64,000 bases of DNA, taken from contig CM034102.1 of the NCBI GenBank assembly GCA_019914945.1, positions 1,291,501 through 1,355,500 of the forward strand. The letters run 5' to 3'. How positions within the stretch are numbered: the stretch's first letter is position 1; each line of letters starts with the position of its first letter. This document shows, one piece after another, positions 11,993 through 30,300 of this stretch. A model generated the notes under the pieces. The model saw only the letters and a program-made list of their open reading frames with translations, had not been told where the DNA came from and did no database searches. The position numbers and the translations under genes were made by a program. Source of the DNA: Typha latifolia (Eukaryota; Streptophyta; Magnoliopsida; Poales; Typhaceae).

Positions 11993-14500
11993 ATGCGGAC
12001 CTCTCGCACCTATATCCTCCGCCGATTCTTCCATACCTCCATTGCCGACTCAACCAAATCCCACCTTCCTCCTAAACCCAATGCCTTCTCCTCCCCGGAG
12101 CGGAATAACAATACCAGGAAAAGGAAATCCAAGAATAAGCGCAGCGCCGTACCCGAGGGTCTCGACCTTGAGGTGGTGCGATGGAACAAAGCCATCACGG
12201 CCCACATGCGCGGCGGTCGCTGCGACATCGCCGCCCAGGTGTTCGACAGAATGCCGCGCCGGAGTACCGTATCCTGGAACGCCATGCTATCTGGATACCT
12301 GTCCAACGGCCGGTTCACCCTCGCCCTCCGCCTATTCGACTCCATGCCCTGCCGTGACGTCGTGTCATGGAACACCATGCTGCACGGCCACGTCTTGAAC
12401 CGCGAACTCGCCTCCGCCCGGCGCCTGTTCGAGGAAATGTCTGAGAAAGACACCGTGTCTTGGAATATAATGATCTCCGCTTGTGCCAACAATGGCCTTG
12501 TTGAATTAGCCAGGGAATTCTTCGAGCGCACCCCGGAGAAGAACGCTGTGTCCTGGAATGGAATTCTCGCGGCATATGTACAAAATAGTCGCATTGAGGA
12601 TGCACGAAAATTGTTTGATTCCAATCCTCGCTGGGAGATTGTGTCCTGGAATGCGATGATTGCTGGTTATGTTCAGAAGAGGAGGATGGTTGATGCACGG
12701 ATGCTGTTTGATATGATGCCAGAGAAGGATGTTGTATCATGGAATACCATGATTTCAGGGTATGCCCAGAATGGCAATATGGCCGAGGCGAGGTGGTTGT
12801 TTGATAGTTCTCCTCATCGGGATGTGTTTACCTGGACTGCGATGGTCTCTGGCTATGCTCAGAATGGAATGCTTGAGGAGGCTAGAAAGGTTTTTGATGT
12901 GATGCCAGAGAGGAATGCAATCTCATGGAACGCAATGATTGCTGCATATGTGCAAGGCAGGATGATGGACAAGGCGAAGGAGTTGTTTGATGTGATGCCA
13001 TATAGGAACATCAGCTCATGGAACACGATGATCACAGGTTATGCGCAGTCTGGGATGATAGAAGAGGCCAGATTAATTTTTGACACCATGCCTCAGCGTG
13101 ACTCGGTTTCATGGGCTGCAATGGTTGCAGGATATGCACAGGGTGGATTCAGTGAGGAAGCTTTACGGCTTTTTATAGAGATGGGGAGGAGTGGAGAGAA
13201 GATGAATAGATCCTCATTCACCTGCGCATTGAGTACATGTGCAGACATTGCTTTGCTGGAGTGTGGAATGCAGGTGCATGGTAGACTTGTTAAGGCTGGT
13301 TATGGAATGGGTTGCTTTGTGGGAAATGCACTTCTTGCAATGTATTTTAAATGTGGCACCATAGATGAGGCTTGCAAGGCATTTAAGGAGATGGAGGAGA
13401 GAGATGTGGTGTCATGGAATACCATGATTGCAGGTTATGCCCGACATGGTTTTGGAAAAGAAGCACTGGAATTTTTTGATATGATGAGGACAACGGACAC
13501 CAAACCGGATGACATTACAATGGTAAGAACTCCTTTGCTTCCACAAAATAGTGTCACACTGACTCCGGTTTTATAACAATTAATCTGGTAAAATACTAGT
13601 ACCAGATTTATTCAGTTAGATATCATAAAATGTTGCTCACGTCAGTATTTGGATCATATATACATTTTTCTAATTTTCCATTTATCTTTCCAGGTTGGAG
13701 TCTTATCAGCATGTAGCCATGCCGGTTTAGTGGATAAAGGCATATCTTACTTTTACTCAATGCATCAAGATTTTGGTGTGACAACAAAGGCGGAGCACTA
13801 TACTTGCATGATTGATCTTCTGGGCCGAGCAGGACGCCTGGAGGAAGCCCAAGCTCTTATGGGAGAAATCCCATTCAAACCAGATGCAACTATGTGGGGT
13901 GCTTTACTAGGTGCAAGTAGGATTCATCGAAATGCTCAACTAGGCGAGAAGGCTGCTAAAAGGATCTTTGAGATGGAGCCTGATAATGCTGGTATGTATG
14001 TCTTACTTTCAAACATATATGCAGCTTCAGGAAAATGGAATGATGTAGGGAAGATGAGAGTGATGATGCAGGAGAGAGGTGTAAGGAAAGTGCCTGGATT
14101 CAGCTGGATTGAAGTTAAAAACAAAGTTCATACCTTTTCAGTTGGGGACTCGATTCATCCTGAAAAAGAGAAGATATATGTTTTCCTAGAAGAACTGGAT
14201 AAGAAGATGAAAAAGGCAGGTTTTGTATCTGCTACAGAGATGGTTTTGCATGATGTGGAAGAGGAAGAGAAAGAACATATGCTTAAGTATCACAGTGAGA
14301 AGTTAGCAGTTGCATTTGGAATTCTAAATGTTCCTCATGGAAGGCCCATTCGAGTGATCAAGAATCTTAGAGTATGTGAGGATTGTCACAATGCTATCAA
14401 GTATCTATCTGCCATTGAAAGTAGGTTGATTATCTTGCGTGATTCCAATCGTTTTCACCATTTTAGTGGTGGATCTTGTTCGTGTGGGGATTACTGGTGA
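11993..14500 (+). CDS. DYW-type pentatricopeptide repeat protein (organelle RNA editing)
   Basis: Two exons, 11993-13522 and 13694-14500, joined in phase 0, giving 778 residues. The N-terminus is basic and hydroxylated without acidic residues ([15 protein letters not shown]), like an organelle transit peptide, probably mitochondrial. A long run of PPR units with repeated VSWN-MI-GY signatures fills residues about 50-600. E/E+ motifs and a C-terminal DYW deaminase-like domain follow, with [15 protein letters not shown] and the terminal CSCGDYW. Such proteins bind specific organelle transcripts and direct C-to-U editing; the target is not readable here. Overall it resembles Arabidopsis At4g02750. 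A GTG-started frame extends 24 bp further upstream, but the first ATG is at 11993. An intron is unusual in this mostly intronless family. Confidence 0.95.
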
Positions 14501-16097
14501 AGGTAAACATGTCTACAATAAGAAATGAAAGAAAGCTCTGGAAGAACTCTCAGATTGCAAATCTTCTGATTTGAAGATTATGATTGTACAACAAATTGTC
14601 CATTATCATGCAATTTTAAGGAGAAATGAAGAAATGGAAGAAAATTTTGTTGATCACGAAGAACCATGATCACACATAGCAAGCTGGATTTTGAGACTGA
14701 GCTTACAATTTAGTCGATCTGGCAGAGGAGATAAGTGCATTTAAGCACAATTAGCGGAATGACCTCAGAGAGCCTGGGAAGTTGTGAAATAACAAAAGCT
14801 GGCATAAAATTTGACCTGGGCAAATCACCAAAGGACTATATAAGGATGTCTTATGATGATTGCTGTAGAGCTATGCAGCCTGTCTTTGTGTTCCTTACTA
14901 AGAACTGGTGTGCTAATGTTGCTGGAGGAATTGGATTTTCTGCCGGTTCCAAACTAGGCATGGATTGCAAATTTCAAATTGGTTGCTACGTTAGTCAATC
15001 TGATATGTGTAACATCTTTAATAGGGTGCAACAAGGATGGGACGATGCTGTATCATGCTCCAGGCAACAAGTCAGCATAAAGTACCATGCAATTGGCTGA
15101 AAAGTTCCATCTCCTTGAAAGATATTGCTTACTTCACAGCAGATAATTGCTTAATCATAGTGTTATAGTCATGATGCAACTCATCGTCGAAGAAACTCAT
15201 ATAAAGAGCAGTTGACTGGCTATTGTCAATGGCCAAGTAGTAACTGATGATGGCTGTGTATTTCCAAGAAACAGCAAGCTAACTGGCGGATTGTCAGTAT
15301 CTGTAAAAGCTTCTTAACAGCACAGACGTGAAATACCTCAAACTTCGAAATGTCGAGGTCATATAACCATGCTGTAAAGTGTCTATGATGACTGGCATGG
15401 AGAACAAATTATCTGGAGCACTGATAGGTTGTTTTGTCAAAATTTTATATTAAACTGAACGATTCAGTTGATAGACAAGGTAGTTTGTGTGAAAATAGTA
15501 GCTAGATGAACCTCTGTATTATCTAATCTGGAAGCGCAATATTGTTTAGTAACTCAGTGAAGATTGAGTTACACTGTTGTGAGAATCATTTATCAATTAT
15601 CATTGAATGCAATATTATACTTGTATTCGATTTCATTCTTCATCTTTTTTCCCTTACCTTTTCCTGACTATAAGTTCATTGTATTTTTTTCCTATATCTT
15701 ACAAGGAATTGGGTTACACTCAATATAATCTTATGGTCATCTACGAATAATTCAAGGTTGCAAACCAAGTTCAACAAAACTCAGCTGCAATGCAATCATT
15801 AGTGGCGCCGCCACCAATCTAATTGAAGACGGTGGTTTTGGCTGTAACATCGCCGACTCATCCGAGTAATTCGAGTCAGGAGTCAGGACCGGTTCAGTCG
15901 TTGCCAGTAAACCCTGGACCGGCTCACGTCCACCCTCAAACTCTCAGTCACAAACGAATCCGGTTTATTATCCCGACCGGATACTTTTAATCTTTCCTTT
16001 TCCCCTAAGGCACGAGCTCGATTTAGGGTTCCATACGCCTCTACCTCTCTTCTCTCTCTCTTCCCAATTCTTTCTTCGGTCGTCTCCTTGGTCCGCC
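14501..16097. other. PPR 3' flank and TIM17 promoter
   Basis: No gene is recognised. A frame of about 120 codons (14735-15100) starts with GTG and matches no family I know; it is probably the long 3' untranslated region. AT-rich spacer follows to about 15780. From 15960 the sequence becomes CT-rich with a TTTAGGGTT half telo-box near 16022, fitting a TIM17 leader. Confidence 0.5.
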
Positions 16098-16799
16098 ATG
16101 GGAACCCCAGAAACGTCTCGCGAGCCATGTCCGGATCGCATCCTCGACGACGTCGGTGGCGCCTTCGGCATGGGGGCCGTGGGTGGCTCCGCCTTCCACT
16201 TCATCAAGGGGCTCTACAACTCCCCCAACGGTGAGCGCCTCGCCGGCGGGGCCCAGGCAGTGCGCATGAACGCCCCGCGCGTCGGAGGAAGCTTCGCCGT
16301 CTGGGGTGGCCTCTTCTCCGCCTTCGATTGCTCCATGGTCTACCTCCGCCAGAAAGAGGACCCCTGGAACTCCATCCTCGCCGGCGCCGCCACCGGAGGT
16401 TTCCTTCAGATGAGGCAGGGGGCGGGCCCTGCTGCCAGGTCGGCGCTCTTTGGCGGCGTCCTCCTCGCGCTCATCGAGGGGGCGGGGATCATGCTCAATC
16501 GCTTCCTCAGCGCGCCGCAGAATCTTCCGCCGTTGATGGAGGATCCTGCTATGGCTGGTGGAGTTCCGCCGAATATAGCTGCCGTGATGGCAGGAGCCGG
16601 AGGCGGCGGTGTTCCGGCTGGGTACTCGCCTCAGACGCCGGTGGTGGAAGAGAGTTCTGGTGGTGGTTCTTGGTTTGGAGGACTCTTTGGGGGCGGGAAG
16701 AAGGAGGAACCAAAGGGCGGGAGTGGAGGCAGCAAGACGGAGATTTTGGAGAGCTTTGATAGTCCCAGTGCACCGATCCCGAGTTTTGAGTATAAGTAG
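16098..16799 (+). CDS. TIM17: Mitochondrial import translocase subunit TIM17
   Basis: A single exon of 233 codons. The first 145 residues form the Tim17/22/23 domain, with Gly/Ala-rich membrane segments ([78 protein letters not shown]). A plant-type C-terminal extension follows, rich in Gly/Pro/Ser. TIM17 is a core channel component of the TIM23 complex in the mitochondrial inner membrane, importing presequence proteins. Length is close to Arabidopsis TIM17-2. The coding region is strikingly GC-rich compared with its surroundings, and intronless. The ATG is in a good context (GCCATGG). Confidence 0.96.
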   Translation: MGTPETSREPCPDRILDDVGGAFGMGAVGGSAFHFIKGLYNSPNGERLAGGAQAVRMNAPRVGGSFAVWGGLFSAFDCSMVYLRQKEDPWNSILAGAATGGFLQMRQGAGPAARSALFGGVLLALIEGAGIMLNRFLSAPQNLPPLMEDPAMAGGVPPNIAAVMAGAGGGGVPAGYSPQTPVVEESSGGGSWFGGLFGGGKKEEPKGGSGGSKTEILESFDSPSAPIPSFEYK

Positions 16800-19700
16800 A
16801 ATGATGATGCTGGCGTTTTCACTTTGGAGAGGGTAAGTTGCAATTTTTCCCTACAAATTAAAGCTTGTGTCGTTGGAGTATTTGCTAGTATCATTTCCCT
16901 TGCATATAATTCTGTGGGGTGGTATAGTAGCAAATCAAGTGGTGCGTTAAAAGCAACTCGATTATAAAGTAAATTCTTTATAGGCTTACCTGCTGGTCGC
17001 TTTAGGTGATCTTATATGGGAGCTAAACTATCTTTTGAAATTATATATAATTCCATTGTTTAAATATGTAGAGCAAAGCTATTGATTTGACTTCTCTTAT
17101 TTTCCTAGTTCCAACATATTTTCGTATCGTTTTTATCTTATGTTACTTTATCTTAATATAGAGTTATTAGATTGCTAATCTTCATGGTAACTTTTTCTCT
17201 GGTAATCTGTGATAATTTTGTAATCATGTCTTGCTATTGTCTAATATCCATTTGCTTAGGCTTAAATTTTATCTGTAATTTACTTTCTTAGTGTGATGAA
17301 CTTAGCATTTATTTCTGTATAAATTGCCTTCCCTCTTATTAGCTCAAACTCAAGTAGATTGGGCATGTATTCTCGTGTTATCCATTGATTTTGCCAGTGC
17401 TAGTGGCGCATCAATTAGGCATGCATGCTCAAAAGTTAGCAATTTTTGTAGTGTATAAATGGGGGAAAATCTGTGATGTAGTGGTAAGGCTTGAGACTTT
17501 ATTCCTTGGTGGCACACGTTTGAGATATAGAAACAACCTCTCCAATTATATAAATAAGGGCAGCTACATTCCGCTATCACGTTGGGCAAAACTTTTCTTA
17601 GTCATTTAGTAATATTTATGGGGACTTAGCTGTTAAGTTACTGCAGGCAAGTATATGTAAAGTTTAGTATATAAAAATCCAATAGTTCAAATTTATTCAA
17701 TTAGCTTAAATTTTATATAATAAGGATATGCTATTAGTCTTCAGATATTAGTATTAGTGACTAGGGTTAACTATAGTAAACAAGCCTTATGATATTAAAG
17801 GCTAATCTCTTATAAAAAGAAATTAACTGTATACTAGCACCAATAATTTGTGATGTAGTTAATACATAGTTCAACATGATTAGAATCCATACACATTTTT
17901 TTCCTCAATATCCAGTAGTTTTGCTATGGTAATGAAATGATTTTGCATAGGTTTGCATTTGAATATTTTATTGTTCATGCAAAGTTGAGTTAGGCATTGA
18001 TTCATATATTGTTCATACATGGTTGTATTTGATGAGCTTCGTTTAGCTGTCTTATCTTTATGCTTAGATGGATACAGCCCTTAATCAAAAGTTGTCTCCT
18101 TTCTATCATTGTGTGGACTATTCATGTGACAGGAGGATTTTTTTAGGACATCTTTTTATTGTTATTGACCTATTTTGCAATTATGAATGTACGGAGCTCT
18201 TCCCACCAATTGGATCTCCAAAAGGAAACACAAAGAAAAACTGCTTTGTAATTCTCACTGGAAGTCCATTTCCTGTATGATTTAAGTTTCCTTGGAAAGA
18301 TGCAAGGGCTGATTTACATGGAAGTCTATTGTGAAAATCTGCTTATTCTTTCGGAGCCTTTCAACTCCTAGTTGTGCTCTAACCAACACCATAATTGTTC
18401 GAAGGCTTATGTTGTACTGTCTTTGGAGAGTAGTCCATTCTATTATAATAGTCTTAAGTCTCTAAACATTAATATGCCAAGTAATCTAGGTGACAATGTT
18501 ATTCTATCTGTGTAGTGAAATTTGGGTGCTGAATTAAGGTTGACCTGCATAATGGCCTCCAAAGAGCTGCTCATCTACATTTCATTTGCTTAAATACATA
18601 TACGTGCTGTTGGTTTGTTTTGAAATATTGTGTGCTTGCAAAATCTCACTTTCTACTTTTCTTTTCCTTGAAGGAATTCAATCGTAATGATGGGGTCAAT
18701 ATGTTTCCTGAGAACCAAGCATGTAGTTGGAAGAAGCTTCGAATGCTGCAATAGAAATATGCCTGCATGGATTAAATGAGTTTTTTTTTTTTTTGCTTGA
18801 TCTGCCTCCTAATACTTTTGTTTGTAGCACTTTTTATATAGTGGACACATATTTAACGCAATAGTCATAGTAGTGACGCACTATATCTTCAGATGGAAGT
18901 ATCTGGAAAATAAACTTTTCTTGGCCGATGTACTGAGTTGTTTATGTGGCAAATATTTTTGTTACAAAAGTGACTGTATTGCCCTTCTTTTCGTCTATTT
19001 CCACCTTTTTCTTTGGTCACAAGCGTTGCTTACACAGGCGTTTTGATTCATGTTCATCTTTTTATGAGATACCTGGATATTTTACAAGCTAAGATGAATA
19101 TTATTTTCTATTACAACTGCGCAACATGAGAAAATAATTATGCACTACAGAATAATATAGTTATAAATTTATATTGTAAAAAAATAGTTTTGCACTTTGT
19201 ATAAAATAACTATGCACTAGAGAATATAAAATTTTTTTACAGAATAATATAAAATTATAAGCTCATATTTTATTAAAATAATAATATATTAAAAAATATA
19301 AATAGACACTATAGAGCAATGTAAGGATTAAAAAAATCATGACATACTACTCGTTTAGGAGGTGATTGTGTTGTATCCATCTTTATGGTAATGCCTTTTT
19401 CTTGTCTTCTTTGTTCCTTTCTGGGTTATCTCAATGCCAAAAGAAAGCACAGACCAAAGAATTAATACGTCTCAGACTATCAATATTCTTGAGAAGATAA
19501 TAATTTTTCATATATTGGAACTGCACCGCTGAGAGTAGGAATGAGGACCAAACTGAGATAAAAGTTTAGTACCGGTAGGTCGGTGTTAAATGTTACATTA
19601 TTAACTTGGAAGAGACCTATCGCCAAACCAAACAGATCATGAATAGTCGATTATGAATAAGTACACAGTTAATTAAACTACAATGATTTGGTTGGTTTAT

Positions 19701-19944
19701 ATTATTTGTTCTGGAATTAATTAATCCACACTCCATCTTCTTCGTATCCTTTTCTATTTTTTATTTAATAAATTCATGATGGAACCAGAGTGGCATTAGA
19801 AAAATAAATAAATATTTATTCCTAAAAGGAAAATGAACAGTCGCAGAAAAATATTTATTTGGACTCGAAAAATCCACGACCTTCTTCTTATCTTTTTTAT
19901 TCTTTTATTTTTATTTATATATTTTTTGGGTAGTTGTTGACGAA
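16800..19944. other. Long intergenic stretch, no gene seen
   Basis: About 3.1 kb of AT-rich DNA. A GTAAGT donor-like site just after the TIM17 stop (16832) could start an intron in a long 3' untranslated region. Otherwise only short unbiased open frames are present and I recognise no element or RNA. Confidence 0.5.
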
Positions 19945-19964
19945 GAGTAGAAGGAAAGGAAGCA

Positions 19965-20126
19965 ATGACCCCATCAACCAACCGCTCGCCTTCGAGGGCG
20001 ACTTCGCTTCTAACGTCGAGGCTTTTTGCTTTTAGATCTCTTGCTCTCCTCTTAGGGTTTAAATCCTTCACGCCTTGCCCACCCAAATCCCGCGTAAAGA
20101 TGACGGTTCGAGTCCAATTCTCGTGA
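19965..20126 (+). promoter_or_regulatory. Upstream open frame (53 codons) in the RWA leader
   Basis: An ATG-to-TGA frame of 53 codons (MTPSTNRSPSRATSLL..., ending RVQFS) lies within the presumed 5' leader of the RWA gene, which also carries a TTAGGGTTT telo-box near 20054. A further in-frame ATG sits at 20099. Whether it is transcribed depends on the start site, which is not known. If so, it could dampen translation of the main frame. Confidence 0.35.
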
Positions 20127-20265
20127 TAACAAGGAGAAAGAAGAGATAGGAGGAGGAGATTGAGGTAAACGATCTCGTTCTCTTGTTGGATTTTCCTGCT
20201 AATTTTGGTCTAATTTCCTTCTTAATTTGTTTTTGTTGTCTTCTTGGTCCGTAATTCAGAGGAAG

Positions 20266-26140
<5,875 letters not shown>

Positions 26141-26556
26141 GTAAGTTAGACAACTAGACGTTTCAGTCAAGATCTGACAAGCATTGCGAGCCTTTTTCCT
26201 TCTTTTTCCTTGCTCATTTCATTATGACTGCTTTAACCAGGGATAACTTGCTAGAATCAAAACGCTTCAATTCAAGGTTCCCTGCTTGTCAGCAAAATAT
26301 TCAACTTCTGCTTACGCTCCATGAGTTCTTCCGTCACAAGTCCAAATTATTTTGGAAGATCACAGATGCAGGACAACGTTTTTCCTCCTCGGGCTACCGT
26401 AGATAAGTTGGAATATCATGGGTCAGATCTGTGAGGCAGCGTGGTTGCGAGCTTCAAAACTTGTTAGATTAGATGGTCATATTCGTGGGAACAGCCAGCC
26501 ATCCTTAGGATGTAAACAGGACGGAAGCAGTAGCAGTTGGTTCACATTTTTCCAAA

Positions 26557-26594
26557 AATAAAGAGAACTGTAATGTAATGTAATGTAATGACAT
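26557..26594 (+). promoter_or_regulatory. Poly(A) signal region of the RWA gene
   Basis: AATAAA at 26557-26562 followed by TAATG repeated four times, about 420 bp after the stop codon. This matches a near-upstream signal with a T/G-rich cleavage zone. It marks the likely 3' end of the RWA transcript. Confidence 0.5.
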
Positions 26595-27375
26595 TGTTGC
26601 TTTTATATTTGTAAAACAGGATTTCTGAGAAAAGAGAGATCATTTTTAACTGAATATTTGCTACCAAACTCCTTTCTTAATAATTTCTTCCAGCCTTCAC
26701 TCCAGCTCTACCCTCAAACTAGGGCACACTGTAGAAGCAATTAGGATAATTACAAGCTAATAGCACGTGATAGTTCACACTTCACAAATTCAAGCTCCCT
26801 AATACAACCGAACATCATATACATTCTCAAGACTTAACTTATTGAGTTTTATAATGCCTAGATTGTGGATTGTTTTCTTAGTATACTGTACTCACCGCTC
26901 AAACCGGGCAATGAGATGAGGAACAATAGAAGATGAATTCATTTGGTCAAGACAGACATGTATCAACTGAAGGACTGTCATGAGAAAATTACAAGAAGCC
27001 TCTTTCGATCTTCTATAAACGCCAAAGTCTATGGATTGTCTCCAAGTCGTTGCACCCAACTGTAGAAGTGATAAAAAGAATTAAATTGTTCTTGAGAAGC
27101 GATAAAAAGAACAAAATTCTTATGATAATTATTCCAGTTAGTAGGAGTAGCATTCGCTGAGCCAAGTCCCTCAGCAACATCAATGTTCAACCGTTGCGCT
27201 CAGCAATCCTTGTACAACACATCTGTACATCAGTGCAAAATTCTTACAAAATTTTCAATGTAATAACTATATTGTCTCCATACCCATTACCCTCTAGATG
27301 GAGATCATGATACAAATGATACAGCTGAAAGAATCACCAACTAATTTTCCTCAACTGCTTAGTGCTGTAACAGAT
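26595..27375. other. Spacer between convergent RWA and PRP39 genes
   Basis: Contains the 3' untranslated region of PRP39 (minus strand) and a short intergenic gap. No other feature was recognised. Confidence 0.5.
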
Positions 27376-30300
27376 TCATTGATTTTCAGGAAGTAGCTGT
27401 GGGGTCGAGGGATGGGAAAGCACACATTGTTCAGCATTTTGCACTTCGGACCCTTCAGCCTGCAACTGTTAAAGCATATCAGAATCATGCAAAATACAAT
27501 AATACTCGAGTTACTCTCCAGTCTTGCTCCAATTTAATGGATCAGACTGCAATACCCAAGGACACTAAATATAGGGTAGATATAAATGGATGGCACACTA
27601 GGTTGTTCCACATCATATATTTGTAAGACAAATAACATTGCCACTGGTAAATTATTTATTTTTTCTCATTTTGGAGAAAAGTCCATACCGCTGGTAAATA
27701 AGTTGATGCAAACCATTAGTTATTAATCCAAAGATTATGATTATCATTAAGTCACTTGTTCGACAGTAAGCTTACATCAGAATTAAGTAATCATCAAATG
27801 CCATATCAAAAAGATTTGGTTATCATGATCTACTCCAAAAAAATAATATTTTAAAGAAAGGGTAATCATGAGCATTCATTGTAATAATATCTCATGAGTT
27901 TTGATTATCACCTGGGATGTTTCGCCTTCTTGACCATTCTCCTCCTGTTGTTGGTTGCTGGTGTATTGTACAGGGATATTTTGCTGTTTAGCCAGGAAAG
28001 AAATTGCTCATAGCATCAGAATACATTTAACGAGTTCTATAACATACTAGGAGTTAATGCCACTAGTTCTACAAATCCAGAAGAAAACGGTATGTGCAAC
28101 TGCATATGTAAGCCAAATTTATAAGAACCCCACAAGTCCTGTCAGTTCCATGAGCCCATAGTACCTGGTCTTGCCAATTGAAACTACAAAATGAGTGGGC
28201 TAAGTACCAAAATCAGTTCAACAGTACCTTCAAACGATTAAGAGAATAATATAGATATCTGTTAAGGTGACAAATGTTGCATGTGAGGAAATAACTGATT
28301 TTGCAAGTCAGCAACCATTTTCCGTGTCGTAGTGCATGGTAGAGTCTAGAATTGTTAGCAAGCTTTTTGCACTAGACAAAAGGCCTCGAAAAAATTTATT
28401 AACAAGGAAACCTTAAAAAACATAGGATGAAAAATTAAAGAATGCCACAGGATTCTTCAGCATAATCAAAGAAATGACTCACCTGGAAGTATAAATTATA
28501 GTTCAAAGCCTGAAGTTCTGACGAACCAATATGCGGCTGTTGTAGTTGAAAATACTGTTGCTGCTGCTGCTGCTGCTGGAGTAGTAACATTTGTTGTTGG
28601 TGTTGTTGCAGTAGCTGTTGCTGCTGCTGCTGCTGCTGGTGGAGTAGGTGTTCTTGTGATTGCTGCTGTTGTTGCGGCTGCCGCTGCTGCTGGTTAAGTA
28701 TGGATTGTCGTGGTTGCTGCTGCTGCTGCTGCTCTAGTAGGTGTTCTTGTGGTTGCTGCTGCTGCTGCTGAAGTATAGACTGTTGTGGTTGCTGCTGCTG
28801 ATGAAGTAACTGGTACTGAAGGTATAGCTGCTGCTGTTGCTGCTGGACTTGCAGATACATCTGTTGTTGATGTTGCTGGTAAAGAAGGTGCTGCTGTTGT
28901 TGTGTCTGCTGCAACTGCTGACTCTGTTTCTGAACTTGGGATGCCTGCTGTTGCTGCGGCTGTTGTTGGCCTTGTTTATTATGTGGTGAGGAGGGATGTT
29001 GCGGGGATTCCTGTTGGTTAAGCTCTTGTTGACTTCGTAGCTGCTGCTGCACTGGTGGTGACAATTGTTGATTCTGATGCTGATTCTGCTGAAGCTGTAG
29101 ATAATACAACTGTTGCTGATAATATTGCCAAATATGTGGTGCATACCCTTGGATACTTTGGAAATATCCATATTGTTCATTGTTCTGAAGCGGTTGATTA
29201 TAGATTTGAGCTTGAGCAGACTGTGTGCTTAACTGAGATTGTGAATATAAGTAACCCAACTGCTGCATATTTTGTCCTGTCCAAGCCTGACTGCCAGATG
29301 GGTTAACTTGAGTAGAAACCATCTGATACTGACCTTGAGCATTGTGTGCCTGCTGATCCTGTGTGTTGGTAAAAGCCTGAGACTGGGACTGGCATGGATA
29401 AACTTGAGCTGTCAACATCTGAGCATTAGATCCAATAGAAGGGTATTGCCCATGAACATGCCATTGTTGAGGTTGTGAATCTTGAATATTGTGATATGAT
29501 TTATGACTGCGATCTTCAGGAGCTTCTTTGTTGTGATGAGCCGAGTCTCTCCCACCACTAGCATCTTGAGGATATACACCACTAACAGGTACATCATGCT
29601 TTAAGTCTGTCTGTGACTGGACCTGCATCTTGATTTGGTTTCTCTCTGCCTCAGAAGGTTTTTGACCTGTAAGCAAATGACTGTCATCTTTTTGCAAACT
29701 TGCTTGCGAAGACGAGCTGGATTTTATATCTAGCAGATCAGGGTCACAGTTTTCTGAGACCTCATTTACATCACCTCCATCCTCAAATTCATTTTCCTTT
29801 GACCCACCAGTTGCTTCCAAAGAAGAATTGCAGTCATTCGATATGGCTGGGATGGACTTACCAGCATCAATTTGTGGTGAACTTATTGAGTGATTATCAA
29901 GCGCAGGTGAACTTGAACTGCCAAACTCTTGATCCGGAATTGGTTTCATTTGGATTTTGATTTCAGAATCTCCTGAGCAGGCTTCTGGATTTTGTGTGAC
30001 ATCAGGACAATTATGTACCAGCTCACCAACCTGCTGGACCGGTTCAGTTCCTTCTGCTGTGGGTTGCTCTTTCATTTCTGCAATGATTACCTGTTCTTCT
30101 ACTACCTTTGTCTTATTCTTGTCTTCTAGTTGTATTTCCCCCACTTTAGCCCCTTGAAACAGAGCATTACCATTCCTTCCCAGTGATCTATGCATATCAG
30201 ATCCCGCATTGCTACAATCTCGAGAAGCATGATGAGGATAAGAATACAGAGATTCATTTCTTCCCTCCTTATTCTCATCCAGACAGTTGTTTCCAGTGGT

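Noticed and set aside
14735..15100. Open frame of about 120 codons after the PPR gene
   Set aside because: It starts with GTG; its first ATG is at 14759. It matches no family I recognise and lies where a 3' untranslated region is expected.
20095..20130. tRNA-like GGTTCGAGTCC box in the RWA leader
   Set aside because: No matching T stem, acceptor stem or anticodon arm around it.
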